From Eubacteriaceae bacterium (GTDB taxonomy: Bacteria; Bacillota; Clostridia; Eubacteriales; Anaerofustaceae), in the NCBI GenBank assembly GCA_009782875.1, contig WRIE01000034.1, positions 1 through 35,644 on the forward strand: DNA of 35,644 nt, in the 5' to 3' direction. Position numbers and translations under genes: made by a program. Below the pieces are notes generated by a model. It worked only from the letters and a program-made list of their open reading frames with translations. It made no database searches and had not been told where the DNA came from. This document shows positions 1 through 7,936 of the stretch, piece by piece; the first letter of the stretch is position 1, and the number at the start of each line of letters is the position of its first letter.

Positions 1-170
1 TTTTATTGGAGCCTAGACAATTCCAATCTTACATGAAAGGCGGCCCAATTGTATAACTTTTTACTCCCACCCGCATAGCGGGTGGTTTTTTGTTGATGGC
101 ATTTGACACTTCGCATCGATTCGATGCAAAGTGCCCCATGCCATCAACAGGCTAAAGCCTAGGGCAGAAA
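1..170 (-). repeat. IS200-like element left end, copy 1 (element continues off the window)
   Basis: This stretch is nearly identical to 16450-16615, which lies just upstream of a recognisable IS200-type tnpA. It contains a GC-rich hairpin (CCACCCGC/GCGGGTGG, about 68-84) and a long hairpin whose arms are GTTGATGGCAT and ATGCCATCAAC, with an inner GCATCGA/TCGATGC stem. Subterminal palindromes of this kind are typical of IS200/IS605 ends. By analogy with copy 2, a tnpA on the minus strand would lie to the left of base 1, so this is probably the left end of a second element rather than a solo end. The boundary at base 170 is where the two copies stop matching. Confidence 0.6.
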
Positions 171-171
171 T

Positions 172-210
172 AAAAAAGCCCCAAGCTCATGATGAAGCCT
201 GGGGCTTTTT
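172..210. terminator. Bidirectional intrinsic terminator hairpin
   Basis: AAAAAGCCCC (173-182) pairs with GGGGCTTTTT (201-210), giving a GC stem flanked by A and T runs that works on either strand. On the minus strand the U-run continues into TTTATTTC and then directly into the IS200-like left end. It could stop minus-strand transcription, including an antisense RNA to the toxin gene at 302. Confidence 0.6.
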
Positions 211-214
211 GCCG

Positions 215-242
215 TTGCTTGGCACATTTTGGTGTGTATAAT
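215..242 (+). promoter_or_regulatory. Promoter of toxin gene 1
   Basis: TTGCTT (215-220) and a perfect TATAAT (237-242) are 16 bp apart. The expected start is near 249, which leaves a leader of about 53 nt before the toxin start codon. Confidence 0.55.
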
Positions 243-279
243 ATAGCCAAGCAAGCTTAAGGCGGTTTTTATGGCTGGA

Positions 280-294
280 CTCCTTGAAGGGAGG
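280..294 (+). promoter_or_regulatory. Ribosome-site hairpin of toxin 1
   Basis: CTCC (280-283) can pair with GGAG (290-293) of the strong AAGGGAGG ribosome site at 287-294, seven bases before ATG 302. The stem is short, so this is a suggested translation brake. The same arrangement recurs before toxin 2. Confidence 0.4.
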
Positions 295-301
295 AAAGCC
301 T

Positions 302-394
302 ATGAAACTAACATGCTATGAAACACTACGGGTCGCAGTCGCGTTTGCGGCTCTAATAGTGCAGATATTGCAGTTGTTGAAGAAGAGAAAATAG
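302..394 (+). CDS. TxpA/BsrG-like (holin-like toxin family) type I toxin, copy 1
   Basis: This 30-residue peptide has a short polar N-terminus containing YETL, one hydrophobic membrane helix (about residues 10-25) and a basic KKRK tail. That is the pattern of the small holin-like toxins of Firmicutes type I toxin-antitoxin loci, which usually carry YEAL near the start; overproduced members insert in the membrane and damage it. The start is ATG 302, seven bases after AAGGGAGG. The gene is too short for most ORF callers. A related 40-residue copy lies at 640. A GC-rich terminator follows at 485. The antitoxin in this family is an antisense RNA; AT-rich TATAAT matches on the minus strand at 519-529 could start one, but its -35 is weak and it is not proven. 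The family assignment is by pattern and was not searched. Confidence 0.6.
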   Translation: MKLTCYETLRVAVAFAALIVQILQLLKKRK

Positions 395-484
395 CCGCTC
401 CTGCATAAATAGAAAACGGCTACTGCTGGTTCCGAACCCAAAATAAATTTTGGAGTCCAGCTGCATGCCCAAAGGCTTGCATGT

Positions 485-510
485 GCCAGGCGTTGCAGCG
501 CCTGGCTTTT
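485..510 (+). terminator. Terminator of toxin 1 mRNA
   Basis: GCCAGGCG (485-492) and CGCCTGGC (499-506) form a perfect 8-bp stem with a 6-nt loop followed by TTTT. It lies 90 bases after the toxin 1 stop codon. Confidence 0.7.
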
Positions 511-518
511 ACATTGCT

Positions 519-529
519 ATTATATTATA
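519..529 (-). promoter_or_regulatory. Possible -10 of an antisense antitoxin RNA for toxin 1
   Basis: Read on the minus strand, two overlapping TATAAT hexamers (529-524 and 524-519) sit just beyond the toxin 1 terminator. A transcript from here would run back across the toxin 3' end and could stop at the terminator at 172-210, as RatA-type antitoxins overlap the 3' ends of their targets. No good -35 is visible, so this is weak. Confidence 0.25.
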
Positions 530-560
530 TACTATGCTGCAGGATTTATGTAGTGAAAAA

Positions 561-604
561 CGAAAAAGCCCCCAAACTCCTGGAAGGAGCGAGGGACTTT
601 TTCG
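561..604. terminator. Terminator-like hairpin upstream of toxin 2
   Basis: CGAAAAAG (561-568) pairs with CTTTTTCG (597-604), extended by CCC/GGG pairs; an inner CTCCTGGAAGGAG hairpin sits in the loop. It resembles the hairpin at 172-210 ahead of toxin 1 and has a U-run on both strands. It could end an antisense RNA to toxin 2 or fold in the toxin 2 leader. Confidence 0.45.
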
Positions 605-612
605 TGGCTGGG

Positions 613-627
613 CTCCTGGAAAGGAGG
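613..627 (+). promoter_or_regulatory. Ribosome-site hairpin of toxin 2
   Basis: CTCCT (613-617), a GGAA loop and AGGAG (622-626) form a tight hairpin that buries the AGGAGG ribosome site of toxin 2. It mirrors the weaker hairpin before toxin 1, so the feature looks selected. Confidence 0.5.
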
Positions 628-639
628 AAACCTAGTGAA

Positions 640-762
640 ATGACGTTCTATGAAGCCTTAAGTGTCACAATAGCCCTTGCAGCGTTGATTGTTCAGATTA
701 TCTCGTTGTTAAAAAAACGGTCAAACCGTTGCAGCCTTTGCTACCGCCGCACTTGCATTTGA
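640..762 (+). CDS. TxpA/BsrG-like (holin-like toxin family) type I toxin, copy 2
   Basis: This 40-residue peptide starts MTFYEAL, followed by one hydrophobic helix (about residues 8-24) and KKR, clearly related to the peptide at 302. The core matches the Firmicutes holin-like toxin pattern better than copy 1. The start is ATG 640, 12 bases after AGGAGG (622-627). The position equivalent to the copy 1 start is a GTG that runs at once into TGA, so a one-base change has moved the start. After KKR there is an atypical Cys/Arg-rich tail of about 12 residues, which suggests loss of the original stop codon. Function as a toxin is inferred from the family. Confidence 0.55.
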   Translation: MTFYEALSVTIALAALIVQIISLLKKRSNRCSLCYRRTCI

Positions 763-1113
763 ACCGTTTATTAGATCTCCGAGGCGTGCCAGACCAAGCC
801 TTTGGCTACCAGCCCGCCTTGCAAAAGATCTCAGTGGCATATACACGCCCGCTAAAATCCTAGGATACCAGCCTTGCAGTGAGTTTTTGAGCAATCGATG
901 TTGATCCCATACATTTTTTTCCTCAATTGCTTTTGTTCTAATAATACTAGCAGCCACGTGAATAATGTGCTAAAATATTTTCGCGATTAGCGTGGGTAAG
1001 CGCGTTAATCTGTCAATAATTAATATGCTTTTGCCTTTGGCAGGAGTAAAACTCAAGCATGGCGCTATTAAAACTAATAATAAAACAATTGATGTTCTTG
1101 GGGGTGATTAGAA
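763..1113. other. Intergenic region before groEL-like gene
   Basis: No convincing gene was found. A 78-codon minus-strand frame overlaps the toxin 2 end but has no recognisable domain. TAAAAT at 969-974 is a possible -10 for the groEL-like gene with no clear -35. No CIRCE repeat (TTAGCACTC with GAGTGCTAA), which often controls groEL in this group, was seen. The ribosome site GGGGGTG lies near 1098-1104. Confidence 0.4.
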
Positions 1114-2733
1114 ATGCCTGAAAATAACGAAAGCGTAGTAGAAGCCGCCGAAAGGGTTCTATATGACACTGAAGCGCGCGAGGCTCTTTTAGAAGGCGCA
1201 GAAAAACTAGCAAAGGCTGTAGTTGCGACACTTGGTCCAAGGGGCAGAAATGTTGTCTTTGACCAGCAATACGATGTCCCGTTGTCAACAAATGACGGAG
1301 TTACCATTGCCAAGCAAATCGAGCTTGAAGATACCTTTGCCAATGCCGGGGCAAACCTGCTTAAAGCAGCTGCTTTAGAAACAAACGAAGTGGCTGGAGA
1401 CGGCACCACTTTGGCTATAGTGCTTGCCTATAACATCTCAAAAGAAGGCATAAAGAATATAGTTGCAGGGGCAAACCCGCTAATGCTTAAAAACGGGATC
1501 GACAAAGCTGCTAGTGAGGTTGTGAAAGTCATCGACCAAATTAGTGTGCCAGTTGAAGACAGATCCGCAATCGTCCAAGTTGCGACAATTGCCGGAAACA
1601 ACGATCCCTTTGTTGGCGAGATCGTTTCAGAAGCCTTTGAGAAAGTCGGCTTGACAGGCGTTGTCACACTTGAAGACAGCCAGTTAATGAATACAAGCTT
1701 GAGTTTTTCCGGCGGCATCAAATGGGAAGAAGGGTATTTGTCTGACTTTTTTATGACAGACAGGGACCGGAGAGTAGTTGAGTTAGAGAATCCCTACATC
1801 CTTCTTGCCGATATACGGATCAAGCATTTCGCAGAACTCGTGAAAGTCCTCGAGGAAGCCGCAAAACAAGGCTCTAGCTTATTAGTGGTCGGTTTCGAAG
1901 TTGAAGAGGAGGCTCTTACCACTCTAGCTTTGAATGCGGCAAAAGGTGTAGTGAAAGTTGCCGCTGTCAAAGGGCCGGGGCACGGCGACACCAGAAGACG
2001 CAACATGGAAGCCTTGAACCTTATGGTTGGGGGCACATTGATAACCGAAGATATGGGCGTTGCCATTGAGAATTCAGGCCTTGAGATTTGCGGCAGGGCT
2101 GATAGGGTAATTATCGATAAAAACCAAATCATTATTCAAAACCCGCCGAACAGCGGCAGCGAAGAAGTTGAAAAAATGATCCGCCAGGTGAGGCAGCGGA
2201 TTGCGGATGAAGAGCATGACTATGAGATAGAAAAGCTCCAGACGACCCTTAGCATTTTGTCGGGGGGCATTTCGTTGATCACTGTAGGCGGAATCTCTGA
2301 GCTCGAGATGTTTGAGCGCAAATACCGGATTGAAGACGCTATTCATGCTGTGTACGCGGCTGCAGAATCAGGCGTGGTTCCTGGAGGCGGCAAGGCCTTG
2401 TTGTTGGCTGCTCCTGTAGTGGACAAACTCATTGAAACTCTTGATGGGGATGAAAAGACAGGCGCAATGATCGTCAGGGCTTCTCTAGAAACTCCTGTGC
2501 GGCAAATAGCTGAGAATGCTGGTATTGACCCAAGTGTTGTCGCAAACAACCTGCTTGAGGCTGAAGACATCAACTACGGGTATGACGCATTGAACTTGAA
2601 GTATGTAGACTTGTTTGAAGCAGGTATCATCGATCCGGCAAAAGTCATAAAAACAGCGCTTCTAAATGCTGTAAGCGCATCAACAATGTTGTTAACCACA
2701 AATGTAGCTGTAGACAACAGGCAAGAATTCTAG
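1114..2733 (+). CDS. groEL: Divergent GroEL/Cpn60 chaperonin paralogue
   Basis: The 539-residue protein follows the group I chaperonin along its whole length. It has the equatorial nucleotide loop TLGPRGRNVV, the NDGVTIAK segment with Asp61, the AGDGTT segment with ATPase Asp96, an apical domain around residues 205-390 with the YLSDFF patch, and RIEDAIHAV plus GVVPGGG near the end. Canonical GroEL folds proteins in a 14-mer cage capped by GroES. Differences from canonical GroEL: an N-terminal extension of about 15 residues, Tyr in place of the usual Arg in the TRAAVEEG segment, and a C-terminus ending in NRQEF without the Gly-Gly-Met tail. No groES is adjacent and no CIRCE is visible, so this is more likely a specialised second chaperonin than the housekeeping one. 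The ATP-binding residues look intact. Confidence 0.88.
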   Translation: MPENNESVVEAAERVLYDTEAREALLEGAEKLAKAVVATLGPRGRNVVFDQQYDVPLSTNDGVTIAKQIELEDTFANAGANLLKAAALETNEVAGDGTTLAIVLAYNISKEGIKNIVAGANPLMLKNGIDKAASEVVKVIDQISVPVEDRSAIVQVATIAGNNDPFVGEIVSEAFEKVGLTGVVTLEDSQLMNTSLSFSGGIKWEEGYLSDFFMTDRDRRVVELENPYILLADIRIKHFAELVKVLEEAAKQGSSLLVVGFEVEEEALTTLALNAAKGVVKVAAVKGPGHGDTRRRNMEALNLMVGGTLITEDMGVAIENSGLEICGRADRVIIDKNQIIIQNPPNSGSEEVEKMIRQVRQRIADEEHDYEIEKLQTTLSILSGGISLITVGGISELEMFERKYRIEDAIHAVYAAAESGVVPGGGKALLLAAPVVDKLIETLDGDEKTGAMIVRASLETPVRQIAENAGIDPSVVANNLLEAEDINYGYDALNLKYVDLFEAGIIDPAKVIKTALLNAVSASTMLLTTNVAVDNRQEF

Positions 2734-2918
2734 CCAAACTAAACACTTCAGAACAATCGCAGTTTGGGGTTGCGCTCTTCTCCAGATTAAAGCGGGCGAA
2801 AGCATGTCAACCGATTGCTTTGCTGCCGCTATATCAACTGAGTGTTCCCTCGCAAGACATGCGGCTTGCCAATCACAATACTACAGTGGTATTGATCGAT
2901 TCCTATGACGATGGGGTT

Positions 2919-2949
2919 GGCTGGGGTCTAACGCTCCAGCCATTTTTTG
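2919..2949 (+). terminator. Terminator downstream of groEL-like gene
   Basis: GGCTGG (2919-2924) pairs with CCAGCC (2936-2941), followed by ATTTTTTGC. It lies about 190 bases after the stop codon; no gene is seen in that interval. Confidence 0.55.
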
Positions 2950-3014
2950 CTTTGTGATATATTTGCCCAATTTGTCTTTATTCTAATGGTTTAATCATTG
3001 ATTTTTCCACTTAA

Positions 3015-3036
3015 GGGCGGTTTCCCGCCCTTTTTT
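3015..3036 (+). terminator. Second intrinsic terminator
   Basis: GGGCGG TTT CCCGCCC followed by TTTTTT forms a strong short hairpin with a U-run on the plus strand. Confidence 0.7.
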
Positions 3037-3404
3037 AGCACATAATACCTTTTTTTATCCCTTTAAACTTGGCACCAGTGTGCCTTAACGGCGTTTAGAT
3101 TGGTATTCGCAGTTTTGGGCATAAAAAAGTGGCTGCAATGTGTCGCCAGCTAAGCGTTAATACCCGCCGAGCAACACCTTACACTTAATAATGGGCATTG
3201 ATTTTCTTGATTTTGCAACCAATGTTTCATGTGTTTTTCCACCCAACAAAAAAAGGCATAGCAGGCTTGCTTACCTGGACAACGCATGCCAAGCATTCTA
3301 TGCAATTGGATATTTAAACAGATCTTCTGAAATAAAAACGACCTGATCAACGCATGGCAAGCCATTCTTAGCATTTTGGAAATTTCAAGTGTATGGCTAA
3401 ACCT
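3037..3404. other. Non-coding stretch beside the IS1634-type remnant
   Basis: No gene is supported. A short imperfect direct repeat, CAACGCATGCCAAGCATTCT (from 3282) and CAACGCATGGCAAGCCATTC (from 3349), is the only structure seen. No terminal inverted repeat matching the far side of the transposase (5047-5230) could be recognised by eye. Confidence 0.35.
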
Positions 3405-5046
3405 CTATGCAGGGTTCTCCAGAAGGAACTTGATGAACTCCTGCTCCTCATTAGGCTCAATGATTACAGGAACCTGCACACCTTCGATTGAGACCACATT
3501 TTCGCGGATGGCTTTCAGTGACACAATAACGTAGCCGAACGTATACTTACGTTTTCCGCCAACCCCGTCTTGCGCATACAAGGGCTGGAGCCTTTGGTCC
3601 ATGTGCCACATCAGGCAGCAGGCCAGCGTGCAGATGAAGACATGGCGCTCGATCCTGGGATCTGTCTTGTAGTTGAAAGGCCTCACCAGCCATGCCGTCT
3701 TCATGCGCCTGAAAGCCTTCTCAACGCTAGCCAGCCCCTTGTAGCTCTCGACAGCCTCAACCGCTGGCATGCTTGCCTCGTCCACATCTGTGTATATGGC
3801 ATAGCAGCCATCAAGGACCGTCTCTGCCTCGATTTTCTTCTCGTCAAAGCTCCATGCCAAGTTGTCCCCAGAGCCGCTGAAAACAACAAACTTGGCCATC
3901 TTGTGCTTGTCCAGAACCCTCCCAGCCTGCGCTTCCTTGCTGTTTTTGCATTTCCGGGTGGAGTTTACGGCCTTGTCAAGGGCCTCCTTTGTCTTGTCCA
4001 GGAGCGCTTGCCTTGCGCGCCCCTCCTTCCCGGCCATTTCCGGTTTTTTGCACAGGCAACAGCGCATGCCCCCCTCCACAGCTTCCACAATGGGCTGCTC
4101 GTCAAAAAAACCAAGCAGGACAACGCCTTTTCCGCACAACTCCTTTATCTTGGCGTGGGTTGGAGCCGAAACAACCTTCACTGTCTCGTGGCTGGTTTTT
4201 TCGTATTGGGCAGCCGTCACCATCCCCCTGCCGCCGACAAAAACCACCTGCTTGATGCCGTATTTTTTCTGCAGCCCGTCTATTTTGCCCACAACTGCCG
4301 TCTCGTCCTTGGTGTTGCCCGGGAAGACATCCACAGCCACAGGGCATCCGCCCTTCCCGCACAAAAGTGAAACCGCCACCTGCTTCTTTCTTCGCTTTTT
4401 GTCCCTGTTATAGCCGTATTCCACACGGCCGCTGCCTTCGAATTCCCCTTCCATGCAGCTGCTGGTTATGTCGTAGAGAACCAGGCAGCCATCCCCTAGG
4501 CGCTTGCCCGCGAGGGCTTTCTGTATCTTGCCTTGACTTGCGAGGAGCTTGTCAATCGGCCAGTAGCAGCGAGTCTCCACAGCCAGCCCCTCCTCCCCCA
4601 CGCCGCATATTTTCCAGAGGGCACTGTACGAGCCGCAGCAGGAGGGGGCAAGCTTGCTGCTTCCGGGGCAGGCCAAGAGCCCGATGGCCATCGCAAGCGA
4701 GCATCTTGCCCAATGCTTGCTTGTGTGCGAGTATATCATCTTGTCCAGGCAAAGCTCTTTTGCATGGTCCAATATAGCTTTGCATGCCCCGTATTCCCGA
4801 GGCTATCTTGAACCCGGATGTGGGCACGGCATTCCCCTGGAGCGCAGCCTGGACCAGCTTCAGCTTGCCGTAGCCGAAACCGGTTATCCTTCCAAGCTCT
4901 AAGTGCTTTGTTTTTCCGTTTTTCCTGAAGGATGTCCTGACAATCCCGACCGGGTTTTTACGGTGGGTCTGGATCTTCAGGTGGGCGCTTCTGGCAATGT
5001 TTTCGCCTTCTTTGTCTTTATACAACAGTATGTTAACATTATACAT
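3405..5046 (-). pseudogene. IS1634-family transposase, frameshifted and catalytically damaged
   Basis: Two overlapping minus-strand frames together make one IS1634-type (IS4-superfamily DDE) transposase. The N-terminal part starts at 5046 (MYNVNILLYKDK) and the rest continues from about 4800 to 3405. The reading frame changes near 4800: one frame reads SGIRGMQS where the other reads EYGACKAILDHAKEL, consistent with loss of one base in a G run. The catalytic core is visible as LYDITSS (first Asp) and YKGLASVEKAFRRMK (Glu), but the second Asp, expected in FVGDRGM, is Gly (FVGGRGM, near 4232). Both lesions argue that this copy makes no active enzyme. The dense Cys/Lys composition contrasts with neighbouring genes. 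Terminal repeats were not found. Confidence 0.8.
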
Positions 5047-5100
5047 ATAGATCTTGTGATAACAACAGCATTCTGCATATGTATGGCTGCATTAGAAACT

Positions 5101-5144
5101 AAAAATTATGTTTTTAGCTTCATAATGCCAAAAACATAATTTTT
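5101..5144. terminator. Perfect 15-bp palindromic terminator, end of the gcv array
   Basis: AAAAATTATGTTTTT (5101-5115) and AAAAACATAATTTTT (5130-5144) are perfect inverted repeats around a 14-nt loop. The stem is AT-rich with T runs on both strands. It lies about 120 bases beyond the stop codon of the gcvT-glyA fusion and upstream of the dead transposase, so it probably ends the minus-strand array. Confidence 0.5.
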
Positions 5145-5262
5145 ACACGAAGAACTGTTACAAGCACCCAAAAACCTGTTTTGCAAAAGTTTGTGGTCAC
5201 TTTTTATTTGTTCTTGATTCAAGGCCTCGCTATTTGCTATTTCTTGTCAATTATGGCACTTG

Positions 5263-7896
5263 CTATATCGTTTTGACAAGCTCTTCAAATGCAGAATTGA
5301 ATCTATCAGAGTCAAACACATACTGCATTTCAAGGAAATTTGACCTCAGTTTTGATACTTCCCCGGACACATTTTTGCCTTTCAAGACAACTTCAGCAAT
5401 GAGAGCTGCCAATGTGTCGAATTCTTTTGGACCGAATCCGAACCTGGTCATTTCAGATACGCCTAATCGGATAGCCCCTGAAGCGCTGAATCCCTCCTCT
5501 TCAGGAGTTGCTTGGAAGTTTGTTATGATATTGTTCTGCTCAAGGGTTTTAGCAACTGCAGGCCCATTTGCATACCCGACCTTGGCTACGACTTGGTGGG
5601 TCTCTGTAAAGCCTCTCGATTCGTCTCCAGCAACATCCAAGCCATAGCTCTTCATGCTCTTGGCGAAAGCTTTCGCATTTGCGATCACAGCCGGTTGGTA
5701 TGTGTCTTTAAAAGCGTTCATCTCAAAGGTTGCCATCAGCAAACCTAGCATTGTGCCCAGATGGTGGTTGCTAGTCCCTCCCGGGAATGCCCTTGACTCA
5801 ACTTTATGCCAGAGATTGTAGTTGTGGTCTGTCTCCAAGATGCTGCTCGCAATGACGCCCCGCTGGGTTCCAAAGAACGTCTTGTGGGTTGACCCCGTGA
5901 CAAAGTCTGCGCCTTCCTTGAACGGCTCTTGGAAATGCTCCCCAACAAGGCCTAGCACATGCGCCATGTCATACATAATTATTGCATTGGGGTTGGCTTG
6001 CTTTATATAAGCTGCAAGCTCTTCTACAGGCTCCCTGTAAAGCACCATGCTCTTGCCAAAAATAACTAGCTCTGGTTTGTAGCGCTCTAGATATTCCTTT
6101 GTGAGCTCGATGTCTATAGTATACGGGTCTTCCTTGAGCGGCGGGAAGTTAACCAAAGCTTTCTTTTCCGTGAGCGGGTCGATTGCGATAAAATCGCGCA
6201 GCGCCCCCATTGGTTGTGCGCTCAAATGCCCGCCATTGATAATATGGTTGTTCATTACATAGCCAAGGCGGGTCGGCTCGCTTTTTCTGTCGACCCTGTT
6301 TTTATAGTCAAGCAATGCGCTGTACAAAACTGTGTTGGCCATCTGCCCGCTAAGGATCCTTGACTCGACTTGGGATGCGCCAAGGTATTTCTTCAGCTCG
6401 TCTACAAGGAGGGCTTCCACATTTTCAATGAAATCAGTGCCTTGGTAATAGAAAACATCCCAGTCGTAGTACGCTTTGACCTTTTTGTGTTCTGCATACC
6501 TAAAGGCGGGGTCAGAAACTGACAACAGCCTGGTGGCAGGCGATGCTGTCATTTCCGATGGGATAAGGTTCACTGTGAGCTGTTGGCGCCATTCATGGTT
6601 CTTTACAGCGTTGAATACCAGATCCTCGGCCTTTTGGCTATACTCCCCTTCGTTGCTGAATTCTTTCTTGACCACATAGCCAGCAATGATTGGCATTGAA
6701 AATGGCGGCGCCTCAGATCTCATATGGTACTTGACAGTCGTTGCTTCAACCAGCTTGCCCCGGATCTCGACAGCTATCTCTAAGTCGTAATCAATGTCAT
6801 TGTCCAAAATGGCAAGGCCGATTGGCCTGGTGGCTGTCTGGTCTGTGTATCCGCTATCAAGCCCATATCCGTCGACCAGGTAGAAAGGAGCCATTGTGCC
6901 GCTTGTGACATAGCCAACATGTTTTCCTTCTTTGAATATTTTGTTGCCTTCCCTTGGGATCCCCTTTCCGGTCAAAGTAAATGGGCGGATTATGCGTGGC
7001 AACGCCCCAGTGGAATCAAATTCCCTGTTTCTGATGTGTTTTAGCGCTTCAAGCTGCTTAGCCAATGCTTCCCTTCCAACGTAGTCGCCTTTGTCCGCAG
7101 AAAAGCTCACTGCGCCTTTTGAGAGGGTAAAAGCAAAAATCGGCATTTCCTCGCCATCAGGGCCTATGCCAAATTCGTGGCCATACAACGGCAGCGCCGC
7201 TTCAAGCCTCAAGGTGTCCCTAGCCCCAAGGCCCGCGGGAGTTGCGCCCAGCTTCACCATTTCATTGAAAACATCCGCCGCTATTCCAGCCGGGACAAAA
7301 AACTCGAAGCCCAGCGGCTCGCCTGTATATCCAGTTTTGGCGATCAGTATTTTGGATGAGAACATTTCCAATTCACCGCATGCATTCTTGAACGGGTCAG
7401 TTAAAAACTGGCTTGGAGCAAGCGTCTGGGTGATAGCCTTAGCCTGGGGGCCTTGGAGGGAAACCATAGCCATGGAGCCTGTTATATCGTCAATAGCCAC
7501 ATCGAAGCCTTTTGCGATTCCGGACAGATATGCGACATCCTTTTCATGGTTGGCGGCATTGACCACCAATAAATACCCAGGGTCTCCAAAACGGTACAGA
7601 TATGCGTCATCAATCGCTGAGCCATTTTCGTTTGAAATGATTGTGTATTGTGAATTAAATGGCTCCAGAACTTCGATATTAGCAGTGAGAGCCTTTTGCA
7701 GGAAATCTTTCGCTTCAGGACCATCGATTTTCAATCTGCCCATATGGCTGATGTCAAAGACTACGGCATTTTTCCGGCAAGCCAAGTGTTCCTTCATTTG
7801 GCCGCCATCGTAGTTGGCAGGCATCTCCCAGCCTGCGTAGTCGACCATCTTTGCGCCCAGCGCTATATGGACAGAATTCAGAACTGTTTGTTTCAC
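5263..7896 (-). CDS. gcvT-glyA: Fused aminomethyltransferase (GcvT) and serine hydroxymethyltransferase (GlyA)
   Basis: One uninterrupted frame encodes 877 residues. Residues 1 to about 395 are GcvT, the T protein of glycine cleavage, which moves the aminomethyl carbon from lipoyl-GcvH to tetrahydrofolate: GAKMVDYAGWEMP near the start, NGSAIDDAYLY with the folate-site Asp region, GYTGE, and ARDTLRLEA. Residues about 420-877 are a PLP-dependent serine hydroxymethyltransferase: NLIPSE, RYAEHKK, LSGQMAN, and GSTHKTFFG with the PLP lysine near residue 672. The NLIPSE-type motif is closer to archaeal-style than to E. coli-style SHMT in my recollection. The fusion would hand methylene-tetrahydrofolate from one active site to the next, making serine from two glycines. 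Start: GTG 7896 is preferred over ATG 7914, because AAGGGG lies inside the longer form and GcvT proteins usually begin MKQT. It follows gcvPB by 40 bases. No L protein (lpd) is nearby. Confidence 0.9.
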   Translation of the reverse strand: MKQTVLNSVHIALGAKMVDYAGWEMPANYDGGQMKEHLACRKNAVVFDISHMGRLKIDGPEAKDFLQKALTANIEVLEPFNSQYTIISNENGSAIDDAYLYRFGDPGYLLVVNAANHEKDVAYLSGIAKGFDVAIDDITGSMAMVSLQGPQAKAITQTLAPSQFLTDPFKNACGELEMFSSKILIAKTGYTGEPLGFEFFVPAGIAADVFNEMVKLGATPAGLGARDTLRLEAALPLYGHEFGIGPDGEEMPIFAFTLSKGAVSFSADKGDYVGREALAKQLEALKHIRNREFDSTGALPRIIRPFTLTGKGIPREGNKIFKEGKHVGYVTSGTMAPFYLVDGYGLDSGYTDQTATRPIGLAILDNDIDYDLEIAVEIRGKLVEATTVKYHMRSEAPPFSMPIIAGYVVKKEFSNEGEYSQKAEDLVFNAVKNHEWRQQLTVNLIPSEMTASPATRLLSVSDPAFRYAEHKKVKAYYDWDVFYYQGTDFIENVEALLVDELKKYLGASQVESRILSGQMANTVLYSALLDYKNRVDRKSEPTRLGYVMNNHIINGGHLSAQPMGALRDFIAIDPLTEKKALVNFPPLKEDPYTIDIELTKEYLERYKPELVIFGKSMVLYREPVEELAAYIKQANPNAIIMYDMAHVLGLVGEHFQEPFKEGADFVTGSTHKTFFGTQRGVIASSILETDHNYNLWHKVESRAFPGGTSNHHLGTMLGLLMATFEMNAFKDTYQPAVIANAKAFAKSMKSYGLDVAGDESRGFTETHQVVAKVGYANGPAVAKTLEQNNIITNFQATPEEEGFSASGAIRLGVSEMTRFGFGPKEFDTLAALIAEVVLKGKNVSGEVSKLRSNFLEMQYVFDSDRFNSAFEELVKTI

Positions 7897-7936
7897 TTCT
7901 TTACGCCCCTTCATTCATTAATGTTTTTATGTCGTG

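Noticed and set aside
420..460. tRNA-like segment (GGTTCCGAACCC)
   Set aside because: No cloverleaf, no acceptor stem and no anticodon arm could be built around it.
721..957. Minus-strand 78-codon open frame overlapping the end of toxin 2
   Set aside because: No ribosome site, no recognisable domain and antisense to the toxin gene; Ala/Arg-rich composition looks like chance.
3570..4370. Plus-strand 266-codon open frame opposite the IS1634-type transposase
   Set aside because: It is the antisense shadow of a gene whose DDE motifs are clear on the minus strand; Pro/Leu/His-rich translation has no domain.
7897..7914. ATG 7914 as start of the gcvT-glyA fusion
   Set aside because: No ribosome site precedes it, while AAGGGG lies just inside and fits GTG 7896, where the usual GcvT N-terminus begins.
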